A stretch of 64,000 nucleotides of DNA from Kosakonia sacchari SP1 (GTDB taxonomy: Bacteria > Pseudomonadota > Gammaproteobacteria > Enterobacterales > Enterobacteriaceae), in assembly GCF_000300455.3 (NCBI RefSeq), contig NZ_CP007215.2:2232001-2296000 (forward strand). Reading direction: 5' to 3'. A program made the position numbers and the translations under genes. Position 1 is the stretch's first letter. The number at the start of each line of letters is the position of its first letter. Below the pieces are notes generated by a model. That model did no database searches. It saw nothing but the letters and a program-made list of their open reading frames with translations, and was not told the origin of the DNA. Shown piece by piece: positions 48,092-58,338 of the stretch.

Positions 48092-49489
48092 ATGGATCGA
48101 TTTCGTAACGAATTGAATGCGCTGGTTAACCGCGGAATGGACAGGCATTTGCGTCTGGCGGTGACCGGCCTGAGCCGCAGTGGCAAAACCGCATTTATTA
48201 CCGCACTGGTTAATCAATTACTGAATATTCACGCAGGTTCACGTCTGCCGCTGCTAAGCGCCGTGCGTGAAGAGCGACTGCTTGGTGTAAAACGCGTGCC
48301 GCAGCGTGATTTTGGTATTCCCCGTTTTACCTACGACGAAGGGCTGGCGCAGTTGTATGGATCGCCGCCGGTCTGGCCGACGCCGACGCGCGGCGTCAGT
48401 GAAATCCGCCTTGCGCTGCGCTTTCGCTCTAACGATTCGCTGCTTCGCCATTTCAAAGAAACCTCCACGCTTTACCTTGAAATTGTCGACTATCCCGGCG
48501 AATGGCTGCTGGATTTACCGATGCTGGCACAGGATTACCTGAGCTGGTCGCGGCAAATGACCGGCTTGTTGCAAGGGCAGCGTCAGGCGTGGTCGGCGCA
48601 ATGGCGCGCCCTGTGCGCGGGGCTTGATCCGCTGGCACCCGCAGATGAAAACCGGTTGGCAGAAATTGCAACGGCGTGGACGGACTATTTACATCAGTGC
48701 AAACGCGAAGGTCTGCACTTTATTCAGCCAGGCCGTTTTGTTCTGCCTGGTGATATGGCAGGCGCGCCGGCGCTGCAATTCTTCCCGTGGCCGGACGTTG
48801 ACGGCACCGGAGAAGCGAAACTGGCGCAGGCCGGTAAACATACCAACGCCGGAATGCTGCGTGAACGTTACAACTACTATTGCGAGCATGTCGTCAAAGG
48901 TTTCTATAAACACCATTTCCTCAAGTTTGATCGCCAGATTGTGCTGGTTGATTGCCTGCAACCGCTGAATAACGGGCCACAAGCGTTTAACGATATGCGG
49001 CTTGCGCTCACACAACTGATGCAAAGTTTTCACTACGGTCAGCGCACGCTGTTTCGCCGCCTGTTTGCACCGGTTATTGACAAACTCTTATTTGCCGCCA
49101 CCAAAGCCGATCATATTACCGTCGATCAGCACGCCAATATGGTGTCGTTGTTGCAGCAGCTTATTCAGGACGCCTGGCAAAACGCGGCGTTTGAAGGCAT
49201 CAGTATGGATTGTCTGGGGCTGGCTTCTGTGCAGGCGACGCAAAGCGGCATCATTGATGTGAATGGCGAAAAGATCCCGGCGCTGCGCGGGCATCGTCTG
49301 AGCGATGGCGCGCCGCTAACCGTCTACCCTGGTGAAGTGCCTGCGCGGTTGCCGGGGCAGGCGTTCTGGGATAAGCAAGGGTTTAATTTTGAGGCGTTTC
49401 GCCCGCCAGCGATGGATGTCGATACGCCGCTGCCGCATATCCGCCTGGATGCGGCGCTGGAGTTTTTGATTGGAGATAAATTGCGATGA
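48092..49489 (+). CDS. ycjX: Conserved P-loop NTPase YcjX
   Basis: A 465-residue protein of the DUF463 family with the nucleotide-binding loop [16 protein letters not shown] (about 25–40) and [15 protein letters not shown] as a switch II-like DxxG segment (DYPG). It is co-expressed with the psp genes in E. coli and is sigma-32/54 linked; the function is unknown but it may be a stress GTPase. An ATG two codons earlier (48086) is equally possible. It overlaps ycjF as ATGA. Confidence 0.93.
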   Translation: MDRFRNELNALVNRGMDRHLRLAVTGLSRSGKTAFITALVNQLLNIHAGSRLPLLSAVREERLLGVKRVPQRDFGIPRFTYDEGLAQLYGSPPVWPTPTRGVSEIRLALRFRSNDSLLRHFKETSTLYLEIVDYPGEWLLDLPMLAQDYLSWSRQMTGLLQGQRQAWSAQWRALCAGLDPLAPADENRLAEIATAWTDYLHQCKREGLHFIQPGRFVLPGDMAGAPALQFFPWPDVDGTGEAKLAQAGKHTNAGMLRERYNYYCEHVVKGFYKHHFLKFDRQIVLVDCLQPLNNGPQAFNDMRLALTQLMQSFHYGQRTLFRRLFAPVIDKLLFAATKADHITVDQHANMVSLLQQLIQDAWQNAAFEGISMDCLGLASVQATQSGIIDVNGEKIPALRGHRLSDGAPLTVYPGEVPARLPGQAFWDKQGFNFEAFRPPAMDVDTPLPHIRLDAALEFLIGDKLR

Positions 49490-50535
49490 CCGAGCCGCTA
49501 AAACCGAGAATCGATTTCGCAGGCCCGCTGGAAGCGGAAAGCAGTGCGCAGTTTAAACGTGCGCAGACTTTTAATGATAAGCAAGCGGAAAACTTTGCTC
49601 CCGCCCTGGTTGATGAACTGCCGGAAGAGGGGCAAGCCGAGGCGGTAGTCGAGGCTGCGCTGCGCCCAAAACGCAGCCTGTGGCGCAAAATGGTGACCGC
49701 CGGGTTGACGCTGTTTGGCGTAAGCGTGGTCGGGCAAGGTGTGCAGTGGGCAATGAATGCCTGGCAGACTCAGGACTGGGTTGCCCTGGGCGGCTGTGCC
49801 GCCGGTGCGTTGATCGTTGGCGCGGGTGTCGGTTCGGTCGCCAGCGAATGGCGACGGCTTTGGCGTTTGCGCCAGCGCGCGCAGGAACGTGATGAAGCGC
49901 GCGATTTATTGCACAGCCACGCGACCGGAAAAGGGCGGGCTTTTTGCGAAAAGCTGGCACGACAGGCAGGTATCGACCAGGCGCATCCGGCGCTACAGCG
50001 CTGGTATGCGGCGATCCACGAAACGCACAACGATCGTGAAATTGTCAGTCTGTATGCGCATCTGGTTCAGCCCGTGCTGGATACGCAGGCACGGCGTGAA
50101 ATCAGCCGCTCGGCGGCGGAATCCGCGCTGATGATCGCCGTCAGCCCGCTGGCGATGGTCGATATGGCTTTTATCGCCTGGCGTAATCTGCGACTCATCA
50201 ACCGTATCGCCACGCTGTACGGCATTGAACTCGGCTACTACAGCCGCCTGCGTTTGTTCCGCCTGGTGCTGCTGAATATCGCCTTCGCGGGTGCCAGTGA
50301 ACTGGTGCGTGAAATTGGCATGGACTGGGTATCGCAGGATTTGGCGGCCCGGCTTTCTGCGCGTGCCGCGCAGGGGATTGGCGCCGGGTTGTTGACGGCG
50401 CGCCTCGGTATTAAAGCGATGGAACTGTGTCGTCCGCTGCCGTGGTTTGACGATGATAAACCGCGCCTTGGTGATTTTCGTCGCCAGTTGATTAGCCAGT
50501 TAAAAGAGACGCTACAGAAACGACCCACCGGCTAA
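49486..50535 (+). CDS. ycjF: Inner membrane protein YcjF
   Basis: A 349-residue UPF0283 protein. A disordered N-terminus is followed by two membrane helices ([20 protein letters not shown] and [19 protein letters not shown]), a charged cytoplasmic region and a C-terminal DUF697-like helical part ([21 protein letters not shown]). It is translationally coupled to ycjX; the pair's function is unknown. Confidence 0.93.
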   Translation: MTEPLKPRIDFAGPLEAESSAQFKRAQTFNDKQAENFAPALVDELPEEGQAEAVVEAALRPKRSLWRKMVTAGLTLFGVSVVGQGVQWAMNAWQTQDWVALGGCAAGALIVGAGVGSVASEWRRLWRLRQRAQERDEARDLLHSHATGKGRAFCEKLARQAGIDQAHPALQRWYAAIHETHNDREIVSLYAHLVQPVLDTQARREISRSAAESALMIAVSPLAMVDMAFIAWRNLRLINRIATLYGIELGYYSRLRLFRLVLLNIAFAGASELVREIGMDWVSQDLAARLSARAAQGIGAGLLTARLGIKAMELCRPLPWFDDDKPRLGDFRRQLISQLKETLQKRPTG

Positions 50536-50590
50536 AAAATCGGCGCTGCGCGCTTACCTTTACGCTGCAGTGCCGCTTTTCTCCGCATAC

Positions 50591-50608
50591 TGTCAATATT
50601 TGTTGACA
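50591..50608 (+). promoter_or_regulatory. TYR box upstream of tyrR
   Basis: The palindrome TGTCAATATTTGTTGACA (TGTCAA, N6, TTGACA) lies 71 bp before the tyrR start and contains a consensus -35 hexamer, TTGACA. It fits autorepression by TyrR, as in E. coli. Confidence 0.7.
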
Positions 50609-50678
50609 GATATCTTCCTGCCAACCGCGAACTGGCTTATCATCCTTTCATTACGTGAATGAATAAGGGCGAACTCCC

Positions 50679-52219
50679 ATGCGTCTTGAAGTTTTTTGTG
50701 AAGACCGGCTTGGTCTGACTCGCGAATTACTGGATTTACTGGTGCTGCGCGGTATCGACTTGCGCGGGATAGAAATTGACCCTGTCGGGCGGATCTACCT
50801 GAATTTCGCCGCGCTCGAATTTAACACCTTTAGTAGCCTGATGGCTGAAATTCGCCGCATCCCCGGCGTGACAGATGTTCGTACCGTGCTGTGGATGCCA
50901 TCCGAGCGCGAACACCGCGCGATGAGCGCGCTACTTGAAGCGCTGCCAGAACCGGTATTGTCGCTGGATATGAAAAGCAAAGTGGAACTGGCGAACCCGG
51001 CCAGTTGCCAGCTTTTTGCTCTCGATGCCGATAAACTCCGCAATCACAACGCGGTACAGCTGATTGCGGGTTTAATTTCCAGCGCTGGCTTGATGGTAAC
51101 CCGCAAAATTCGCATAACGAGCACGTTGTTATCGCCGGGCAAAATTTCCTGATGGAGATAACGCCAGTGCACCTGGAAGGTGAAACCGGCGAACCGGTGT
51201 TGACTGGTGCGGTGGTGATGCTGCGTTCGACCATTCGCATGGGGCGCCAGTTACAAAACCTGAGCCAACAGGATGTGAGCGCGTTCAGTCAGATTGTTGC
51301 CGTGAGCCAGAAAATGCGTCAGGTGGTGGAACAGGCGCGGAAACTGGCGATGCTTACCGCACCGCTGCTGATAACCGGCGATACCGGCACCGGTAAAGAT
51401 TTGCTGGCGCATGCCTGCCATCTTGCCAGCCCACGCGCAGCGAAACCTTATCTGGCGCTCAATTGCGCGTCCATCCCGGAAGAGTCCGTTGAAAGTGAGT
51501 TGTTTGGTCACGCACCGGAAGGAAAAAAGGGCTTTTTCGAGCAGGCGAACGGCGGCTCGGTGTTGCTTGATGAGATTGGCGAAATGTCGCCGCGTATGCA
51601 GGTGAAGCTGCTGCGTTTTCTTAACGACGGTACCTTCCGGCGTGTCGGCGAAGACCATGAAGTGCATGTCGATGTGCGGGTGATCTGCGCAACACAGCGC
51701 AACCTGGTTGAGCTGGTGCAAAAAGGGCTGTTCCGGGAAGATCTCTACTATCGCCTGAATGTGCTGACGCTGAACTTACCGCCGCTGCGCGATCGTCCTC
51801 AGGATATCATGCCGCTGACTGAGCTTTTTGTGGCCCGTTTTGCCGACGAACAGGGCGTTCCACGACCAAAATTGTCGCAGGATGTGCATCAATTGCTCAA
51901 CCGCTATGGCTGGCCGGGTAATGTGCGCCAGTTGAAAAATGCCATTTACCGGGCGTTAACGCAGCTGGAAGGCTACGAGCTGCGCGCCCAGGATATTCAA
52001 CTGCCGGATTATGACGCCGCTACCGTGCCGGTGGGCGAAGATGCCATGGAGGGCTCGCTGGATGAGATCACCAGCCGTTTTGAGCGCTCGGTGCTGATCC
52101 AGCTTTATCGTAACTATCCCAGCACGCGCAAACTGGCGAAGCGGCTCGGCGTTTCGCATACCGCGATTGCCAATAAACTGCGGGAATATGGCTTGAGCCA
52201 GAAGAAGGGCGACGAGTAG
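50679..52219 (+). pseudogene. tyrR: Aromatic amino-acid regulator TyrR, frameshifted
   Basis: TyrR regulates aroF, tyrB, mtr and other genes with Tyr/Phe/Trp as cofactors. The first frame gives the ACT domain (MRLEVFCEDRLGLTRELLDLL) and start of the PAS domain, then stops near 51152. The second carries the rest of PAS, an AAA+ domain (GDTGTGKDLLAHACH, GHAPEGKKGFFEQ, GGSVLLDEIGEMSP) without GAFTGA, and the DNA-binding end TRKLAKRLGVSHTAIANKLREYG. Restoring one T to the TTT at 51071–51073 joins them (ALNHNAVQLIAGFNFQRWL) into 513 residues, the E. coli length. As written, TyrR is broken; sequencing error is likely. Confidence 0.92.
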
Positions 52220-52225
52220 AAAAGA

Positions 52226-52252
52226 AAAAGCCTCCATTGCGGAGGCTTTTTT
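52226..52252. terminator. Bidirectional terminator between tyrR and tpx
   Basis: AAAAGCCTCC pairs with GGAGGCTTTT around ATTGC, with further A and T tracts on both sides, between convergent genes. Confidence 0.92.
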
Positions 52253-52268
52253 GTGGGCGGAAGGTTAA

Positions 52269-52775
52269 TTAACCTTTCAGCACGTCCAGCGCGGCGGTGT
52301 AATCCGGCTCGTTGGTGATCTCATTCACCAGTTGGCTGAAAACAACGGTGTCGTTTTCATCAATAACCACCACAGCACGCGCTGCAAGGCCTTTCAGCGC
52401 GCCATCAGAGATGCCAACACCGTAATTTTCGAGGAAGTCAGCACTGCGCAGCGTCGAAAGGGTAATGACATTGCTCAGACCTTCAGCACCGCAAAAACGG
52501 GATTGGGCAAACGGCAGGTCAGCAGAAATGCACAGCACCACGGTGTTGTTCATCTCAGTTGCTAACTGGTTAAATTTACGCACAGAAGCCGCGCAAACGC
52601 CGGTATCGATACTTGGGAAAATGTTCAGCACTTTACGTTTGCCAGCGAACTGGCTCAGTGCGACGTCAGACAGATCCTTAGCCACGAGCGTAAACGGCTT
52701 AGCTTTTGCGCCAGCCTGCGGGATAGCGCCTGCAACGGGAACCGGGTTGCCCTGAAAATGAACGAGTTGTGACAT
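52269..52775 (-). CDS. tpx: Thiol peroxidase
   Basis: A 168-residue periplasm-associated peroxiredoxin (Tpx type) reducing lipid hydroperoxides with thioredoxin. The peroxidatic Cys is in [12 protein letters not shown] (about 61) and the resolving Cys in SRFCGAEG (about 95). The frame is open 24 codons upstream, but [12 protein letters not shown] has the AGGAAGATATT site and gives the family length. Confidence 0.97.
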   Translation of the reverse strand: MSQLVHFQGNPVPVAGAIPQAGAKAKPFTLVAKDLSDVALSQFAGKRKVLNIFPSIDTGVCAASVRKFNQLATEMNNTVVLCISADLPFAQSRFCGAEGLSNVITLSTLRSADFLENYGVGISDGALKGLAARAVVVIDENDTVVFSQLVNEITNEPDYTAALDVLKG

Positions 52776-52892
52776 AATATCTTCCTGTTTACATATAGTT
52801 AACGTCGGCGCTAGTTTATGCCATCCGCGAAGAGCACGGCAAACCAATTTTCATATCTATACTGGTTTAGACCTGCGGCAGAGGAGTGAGGA

Positions 52893-53858
52893 ATGAGAAC
52901 CGTCAAAGTGTATGAGGAAACCTGGCCGCTGCATACGCCATTTGTGATTTCGCGCGGCGCGCGCAACGAAGCGCGCGTGGTGGTGGTCGAGCTGGAAGAG
53001 GATGGTGTAAAAGCCGCCGGTGAATGTACGCCGTACCCGCGTTATGGTGAAAGTGAGGCCTCTGTCGTGGCGCAAATTATGACGATTGTGCCGCAACTGG
53101 AAAACCGCCTGACGCGTGAAGAGTTGCAAACCCTCCTGCCGCCAGGCGCTGCGCGAAACGCGGTTGACTGCGCCTTGTGGGATCTGCAAGCGCGCAAAGC
53201 GGCTATCACGCTGGCTCAATCCGCAGGCGTCAGTTTGCCGCAAACCATTGTTACCGCACAAACGGTGGTGATTGGTACACCTGAACAGATGGCGGCCAGC
53301 GCCGCCGCGCTCAGTGAAAAGGGCGCACAACTGCTGAAAATTAAGCTGGATGACCATTTGATCAGTGAAAGGCTGGTGGCAATTCGCGCTGCCGCGCCCG
53401 AAGCGACATTAATTGTGGATGCCAATGAGGCCTGGCACAGTGAAGGGCTTGCCGCACGATGCCAGTTACTGGCGGATCTCGGTGTTGCCATGCTGGAACA
53501 GCCGCTGCCAGCCGACGAGGACGATGCGCTGGCAAATTTTATTCATCCCTTGCCGATTTGCGCGGATGAAAGTTGCCACACCCGCGAAAGTCTGGCTCAT
53601 CTGCATGGGCGCTATGAAATGGTGAATATCAAGCTGGATAAAACCGGCGGATTAACCGAAGCGTTGGCGCTGGCACATGAGGCGTCTCAACAAGGATTTA
53701 CGCTGATGCTTGGCTGTATGATCTGTACGTCGCGCGCCATCGCGGCGGCGCTGCCGCTTGCCAGCAAGGTGCGTTTTGCCGATCTTGATGGCCCGACCTG
53801 GCTGGCGGTGGATGTTGAACCGGCGCTGAATTTTAGCACCGGTAAGCTTCATCTTTGA
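52893..53858 (+). CDS. ycjG: L-Ala-D/L-Glu epimerase
   Basis: A 321-residue enolase-superfamily enzyme (AEE, also ycjG) that epimerises L-Ala-D-Glu from murein peptides to L-Ala-L-Glu for further breakdown. The KxK acid/base pair is in QLLKIKLDDH (about 150). Mg ligands are in VDANEAW, LEQPLP and CADESC. The second catalytic Lys is in VNIKLDKTGG. It sits with mpaA and mppA in a murein-recycling cluster and is divergent from tpx. Confidence 0.95.
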   Translation: MRTVKVYEETWPLHTPFVISRGARNEARVVVVELEEDGVKAAGECTPYPRYGESEASVVAQIMTIVPQLENRLTREELQTLLPPGAARNAVDCALWDLQARKAAITLAQSAGVSLPQTIVTAQTVVIGTPEQMAASAAALSEKGAQLLKIKLDDHLISERLVAIRAAAPEATLIVDANEAWHSEGLAARCQLLADLGVAMLEQPLPADEDDALANFIHPLPICADESCHTRESLAHLHGRYEMVNIKLDKTGGLTEALALAHEASQQGFTLMLGCMICTSRAIAAALPLASKVRFADLDGPTWLAVDVEPALNFSTGKLHL

Positions 53859-54562
53859 GGATCCCAGTGCAGGAGCGATGTCATTGCCGCAAGGTATTTC
53901 TCGCTGGCTTCATCAGAGGAGATCGGCGGGAATTCAACGGTAATACAGTGCAAATTGATATCTGCACACCAGCTGCCAAACGAGCCCGGCGTTTCGTAAC
54001 CAACGCTGGTGACCAGCGGCAGGGAAAATCCATCCGCCAGCCATTTCCCCAGCGCGCTTTTGCGTGGATCTTCCACACAGGCCAGCGGATCGTGGAATGT
54101 TACGACCCACGCCGGATGAATTCGATGGATAAGCTGGCAGAGCGCCTGCGTTTCCGGTTCTGAACCAGGTGCGTCACCGGTCAGCAGCACGACATCACGA
54201 GCCTCAGCCGCACTGTTCCAGCGATACACCGTTTCACCGGCTTTCCAGTTGGCGGCGGGGAAATTACGATTGAGATCAACGCCGTTCGCATTTGCGCGCA
54301 GCCCAAGCTGGCAGCCATCCGGGTTAACTGCCAGCACTACGTGATGGTGACGTAAATCGGTATTAAGTGTGCGCAACGCGCAGGAGAGCGTCACCACGGA
54401 GGAGTTTTCGTCGCCGTGCGTTCCTGCGATGATGAGCCCACTTTCACGCGTGGCAATTGGCGCGGGAAACCAGATTAGCGGCGCGCCTAACAGCGAGCGA
54501 CCAAACTCTTCACTGCCGGGGGCAAATGCGCCTCGTTGAGCTCGCGGGCGTGTGGCTGGCAT
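53849..54562 (-). CDS. mpaA: Murein peptide amidase A
   Basis: A 237-residue zinc carboxypeptidase (M14 family) that cleaves D-Glu–meso-DAP in the murein tripeptide. Zinc ligands are GTHGDENSS (His and Glu) and the later VVTFHDPLAC; the catalytic Glu is in ITVEFPPISSDE. The DLNRNFP motif binds the substrate carboxylate. Its 3' end overlaps ycjG by 10 bp on the opposite strand, so the stop codons are shared in position. Start MPATRPRAQRGAF is conserved. Confidence 0.94.
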   Translation of the reverse strand: MPATRPRAQRGAFAPGSEEFGRSLLGAPLIWFPAPIATRESGLIIAGTHGDENSSVVTLSCALRTLNTDLRHHHVVLAVNPDGCQLGLRANANGVDLNRNFPAANWKAGETVYRWNSAAEARDVVLLTGDAPGSEPETQALCQLIHRIHPAWVVTFHDPLACVEDPRKSALGKWLADGFSLPLVTSVGYETPGSFGSWCADINLHCITVEFPPISSDEASEKYLAAMTSLLHWDPQR

Positions 54563-54751
54563 AGGCTTCCTTTTTATTGTCGTTTACTTACAGCAAGTGT
54601 TGAGCATAAAGCGATGCGACGCAAATCATGCCATGAGGGTTTATTTGGCGTCCAGCCTCAATTTTCCGCTGTCCTCTGTTTGCATTCTCCCAAGTTAAAA
54701 CAAATAATTACCTCATCTTTTGCCGGGAAGTCATACCAATGAGGGGATCCC

Positions 54752-56368
54752 ATGAAGCATCGAGTTTCAACGCTGAGCTGCGCGCTCTGGCTGTGCGGTT
54801 TTTCTGCAAGTGCACTGGCTGCCGATGTGCCGCCTGGTACCCAACTCGCCGAGAAACAGGAAGTCGTTCGCCATATTAAAGATGAACCCGCCACGTTAGA
54901 TCCGGCGAAAGCCGTTGGTTTGCCGGAAATCCAGGTCATCCGCGATCTTTTTGAAGGGCTGGTGAATCAGAACGAGAAGGGCGAAATCGTTCCGGGCGTT
55001 GCCAGTAAATGGCAAAGCAGCGATAACCGCACCTGGGTATTTACGTTGCGGGATGACGCGCGCTGGTCAGATGGTTCACCGGTGACGGCAGAGGATTTTG
55101 TCTACAGCTGGCAGCGGCTGGTTGATCCGAAAACCACTTCCCCCTTCGCCAGTTTTGCTGCGCTTGCGGGCATTGCAAATGCGAAGAGCATTACTGAAGG
55201 TAAAGAGGCGGTGGATAAACTTGGCGTTAGCGCCGTTGATGCGCGCACGTTGCGGGTACAACTGGAGCGGCCATTGCCATGGTTCCCAAGTTTAGCCGCC
55301 AGCTTTGCCTTTTACCCGGTGCAAAAAGCCAATGTGCAAAGCGGTGCGGAGTGGACGCGCCCTGGCAACCTGGTGGGCAATGGCGCATATGTGCTTGCCG
55401 ATCGCGTGGTGAATGAAAAGCTGGTGCTCGAACGCAATAAGCACTATTGGGATGATGCGAAAACGGTTATCCAGCAGGTCACGTTTGTTCCGATCAATCA
55501 GGAGTCTGCGGCCACCAAACGTTACCTGGCGAACGGTATCGACATTACGGAATCTTTCCCGAAAAACCTCTATCAGAAGTTGCTCAAAGATATTCCCGGA
55601 CAGGTTTATACGCCGCCGCAGCTTGGCACTTATTATTACGCGTTTAACACCCAGAAAGGGCCGACTGCCGATGCGCGTGTGCGGCTTGCGTTGAGCATGA
55701 CGATTGATCGGCGGGTGATCGCGCAGAAAGTGCTGGGAACCGGTGAAAAACCGGCCTGGCGCTTCACGCCGGATGTTACCGCCGGATTTACGCCACAGCC
55801 CTCGCACATTGAACAGATGAGCCAGGCCGAGTTGAATGCGCAGGCAAAAACATTATTGCAGGCGGCAGGCTACGGCCCGCAACGTCCGTTGAAACTGACG
55901 TTGCTTTATAACTCGTCAGAAAACCATCAGAAAATCGCGATTGCGGTGGCGTCAATGTGGAAAAAGAGCCTTGGCGCGGACGTCAAATTGCAGAATCAGG
56001 AGTGGAAAACCTATATCGACAGCCGTAACAGCGGCAACTTCGATGTGATCCGCGCGTCGTGGGTCGGAGATTATAATGAACCTTCCACTTTCCTGTCGGT
56101 GCTGAACTCGACAAACAGCGGCAACATTGCGCGTTTCAACGATGCGGCGTACGACAAAGTGCTGGCGCAGGCGGCGCTGGAAACTAACGCCAAAGCGCGA
56201 AACGCTGACTATAACGAGGCCGAGCATATTCTGGCGGAAAAAGCGCCAATCGCACCGATTTACCAGTACACCAACGGGCGTTTGATAAAACCGTGGCTGA
56301 AAGGTTATCCGATCAATAACCCCGAAGATGTGGCGTATAGCCGCACGCTTTATATTTTGAAGCACTGA
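54752..56368 (+). CDS. mppA: Murein tripeptide-binding protein MppA
   Basis: A 538-residue periplasmic binding protein (SBP_bac_5) that brings L-Ala-D-Glu-mesoDAP to the Opp permease. The signal peptide is MKHRVSTLSCALWLCGFSASALA. Features resembling OppA: EPATLDPAKAVGLPE, DGSPVTAEDFVYSWQRL, GNGAYVL. It supplies the recycled tripeptide handled by mpaA and ycjG next door. Divergent from mpaA. Confidence 0.95.
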   Translation: MKHRVSTLSCALWLCGFSASALAADVPPGTQLAEKQEVVRHIKDEPATLDPAKAVGLPEIQVIRDLFEGLVNQNEKGEIVPGVASKWQSSDNRTWVFTLRDDARWSDGSPVTAEDFVYSWQRLVDPKTTSPFASFAALAGIANAKSITEGKEAVDKLGVSAVDARTLRVQLERPLPWFPSLAASFAFYPVQKANVQSGAEWTRPGNLVGNGAYVLADRVVNEKLVLERNKHYWDDAKTVIQQVTFVPINQESAATKRYLANGIDITESFPKNLYQKLLKDIPGQVYTPPQLGTYYYAFNTQKGPTADARVRLALSMTIDRRVIAQKVLGTGEKPAWRFTPDVTAGFTPQPSHIEQMSQAELNAQAKTLLQAAGYGPQRPLKLTLLYNSSENHQKIAIAVASMWKKSLGADVKLQNQEWKTYIDSRNSGNFDVIRASWVGDYNEPSTFLSVLNSTNSGNIARFNDAAYDKVLAQAALETNAKARNADYNEAEHILAEKAPIAPIYQYTNGRLIKPWLKGYPINNPEDVAYSRTLYILKH

Positions 56369-56774
56369 TAAAAAAATCCCCTTACGTCACGGGAAGTAAG
56401 GGGAAACTCATTGATTACGGAATGGTTCCTGTCTAAGCAGGAGTGGTGAAAATTTTACTTAGGGAATGTGAAGGGACAATGGAGGAAATAAGGAGACGTA
56501 TTTTTACTCTTTTCCCTGACTTTTCAATAAAAAGCCCGTTTTGTTGAGCAGACGAAAATGCGCGAAGCAACGTGAGCAGAATACTTCAGTCGTTTACTCC
56601 ACCTTTCGTTATTGAGGAAGATAATCTTATCGTTCAAGTGCGCCTCCCTTTTAAAATGAGGGTTGCTTAAAATTCTCTTCCTCTCGCGAAATGCCGCCTT
56701 TATACGATTTTGGTCAAAAAACAGACAGCGTAGTGTGCTATAGTGGTCAGGTTTTCACCACGAAAGAGGATGCT
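56369..56774. other. Intergenic region mppA – ydiH-like gene
   Basis: A 406-bp region without a convincing gene. A TCCCCTTAC/GTAAGGGGA hairpin (56377–56404) lies just after mppA and may end its transcript, although no T tract follows. The remaining sequence shows only short scattered ORFs and no recognisable RNA gene. In E. coli the ynaI, uspE and fnr genes lie beyond mppA. Confidence 0.5.
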
Positions 56775-56963
56775 ATGGAGACTGAATTAGACCCAACCCA
56801 ACTGGCAATTGAATATCTGCGTCGCGACAAAAGCACGCTGACACCGGCGGAATACTTAAAAAAACTCAAACAATTGCGCCTGGAGTTTGCGGATTTGCTA
56901 ACGCTGTCGCACAGCGAGCTGAAAGAAGAGATTGATTTTGCCTGGCGTCTGGGTATCCACTAA
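56775..56963 (+). CDS. ydiH: YdiH-family small protein
   Basis: A 62-residue soluble helical protein: METELDPTQLAIEYLRRDK and then LTPAEYLKKLKQLRLEFADLL, SHSELKEEIDFAWRLGIH. It matches the pattern of E. coli YdiH as I recall it (same length, same WRLG end). In E. coli ydiH lies elsewhere (near menI). Its function is unknown. The ATG after AAAGAGGA is preferred over an upstream open frame. The terminator that follows is strong. Confidence 0.75.
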   Translation: METELDPTQLAIEYLRRDKSTLTPAEYLKKLKQLRLEFADLLTLSHSELKEEIDFAWRLGIH

Positions 56964-56983
56964 CTCAGCAACATCACTGCAAT

Positions 56984-57010
56984 GCGCCCGTCAGACGGGC
57001 GCTTTTTTTT
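56984..57010 (+). terminator. Rho-independent terminator after the ydiH-like gene
   Basis: A perfect GCGCCCG/CGGGCGC 7-bp stem with a 5-base loop and eight T residues, 21 bp after the stop. It may also serve dgcM coming from the right. Confidence 0.93.
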
Positions 57011-57018
57011 GCTTGCGA

Positions 57019-58239
57019 TCATGCGGCCAGCACCCGGTTTCGCCCGTTATTTTTCGCCAGGTATAAAGCCTCATCCACACGTTTGAAGAGCGCATCCATG
57101 TCTTCATCAGGCAGGTGGTGTGCAACACCAATACTCACCGTAAAACCAGGCAGATCCGCGATGTTGATACTGGCAACGGCCTGACGTATCCGTTCCGCTA
57201 CGTTTAGTGCCATATCCGTGGTGGTATGCGGCAACAATAGCAGGAACTCTTCGCCACCCCAGCGGAAAACATAATCGCCTGAGCGGCAGTTCGTCTCAAG
57301 CATTCGCGCCAGTTCAACCAGCACCTGGTCACCTTTCTGATGACCAAACTGATCGTTGATACCTTTGAAATGATCGGCGTCGACCAGCAGCAAACTGAAA
57401 TCCAGCCCCGTCGGCAGAATGTGTTCCGTCAAATGATAAAACTGGCGACGGTTCAGCAGGCCGGTGAGCGCGTCCCGATGCGCAGCGTATTCCAGTTCCT
57501 GCTCAAGCCGTTTTTGTTCGGTGATGTCGTGAATAATGCACAACATTAAACGCTTGCCATAGATCTCAATCGGTCCGGCGTAAGTTTGTACATGGCGGGT
57601 GGAACCGTCAGCGAGTTGATGAATAAAATTTAATGGCTTATGCCCGCCAGGTAGATGAGATACCTCCTGCATTACCGGTAATACGCTGCGCCCAAGCGTA
57701 TTGATCTCCCAGGTGTGTTTCTGGCGCATCTCTTCATGGTCATAACCATAAAAACGCAGCGCCGCGAGGTTGGCATCGACAATCAACCCATCACGAATAG
57801 GATCGATAAGCAGCATTGGCGCGGACGTTGTGTAAAAGAAGCGGGCGTAAAAACCTTGCTTATGCGGGCGATAAGTTGGCGAGTGGTGCGCTTTTAGCGC
57901 CGCCGCAGCGGCACCTGAAATGCCTTCAAACAGCAGCACTTCACCGGCGTTTTCTAACGTGCGCAACACGACACGGCAACTGATGGTGGTCTCTTCACCA
58001 TCCGGGCAAACACTCCAGATTTCGACCACATCTTCATGATTTTGCAAGCTGGGCAGGTACATGGCCAGGCTGAGTTGCGCATAAGCAGAGTATTTTCCGT
58101 TTCGCATCTCATTGAGTGAGCGTCCCGCCGCGATTTTCAGCGCTTGCGCATTCGCGAACAGTAACGCTTCTGTGTCAGGAGCAACCACCCAAACCGGGGT
58201 GGAGAGCACATTCAACGCATCCAGGTGATGTTTAAGCAT
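57019..58239 (-). CDS. dgcM: Diguanylate cyclase DgcM
   Basis: A 406-residue PAS-PAS-GGDEF protein (formerly YdaM). The second PAS domain is seen at FTTSAPMLLIDPIRDG ... FYGYDHEEM, and the cyclase domain has an intact RWGGEEF motif. In E. coli DgcM both makes c-di-GMP and acts with MlrA to switch on csgD and curli, opposed by PdeR. Both DgcM and PdeR are in this window. It corresponds end to end with the E. coli protein. Confidence 0.93.
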   Translation of the reverse strand: MLKHHLDALNVLSTPVWVVAPDTEALLFANAQALKIAAGRSLNEMRNGKYSAYAQLSLAMYLPSLQNHEDVVEIWSVCPDGEETTISCRVVLRTLENAGEVLLFEGISGAAAAALKAHHSPTYRPHKQGFYARFFYTTSAPMLLIDPIRDGLIVDANLAALRFYGYDHEEMRQKHTWEINTLGRSVLPVMQEVSHLPGGHKPLNFIHQLADGSTRHVQTYAGPIEIYGKRLMLCIIHDITEQKRLEQELEYAAHRDALTGLLNRRQFYHLTEHILPTGLDFSLLLVDADHFKGINDQFGHQKGDQVLVELARMLETNCRSGDYVFRWGGEEFLLLLPHTTTDMALNVAERIRQAVASINIADLPGFTVSIGVAHHLPDEDMDALFKRVDEALYLAKNNGRNRVLAA

Positions 58240-58338
58240 TGCGACTCCCCCTTAATCATGTATGTTGCAACGCGGTCACGAGTGACACATCAGCGGCAAT
58301 TTAATGACTTTCTTGCAACATACCTGAAAATTAGGGGT

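Noticed and set aside
56487-56560. 22-codon ORF starting MEEIRRRIFTLF in the mppA – ydiH gap
   Set aside because: It is very short, sits in a region with no other coding signal and has no family resemblance.
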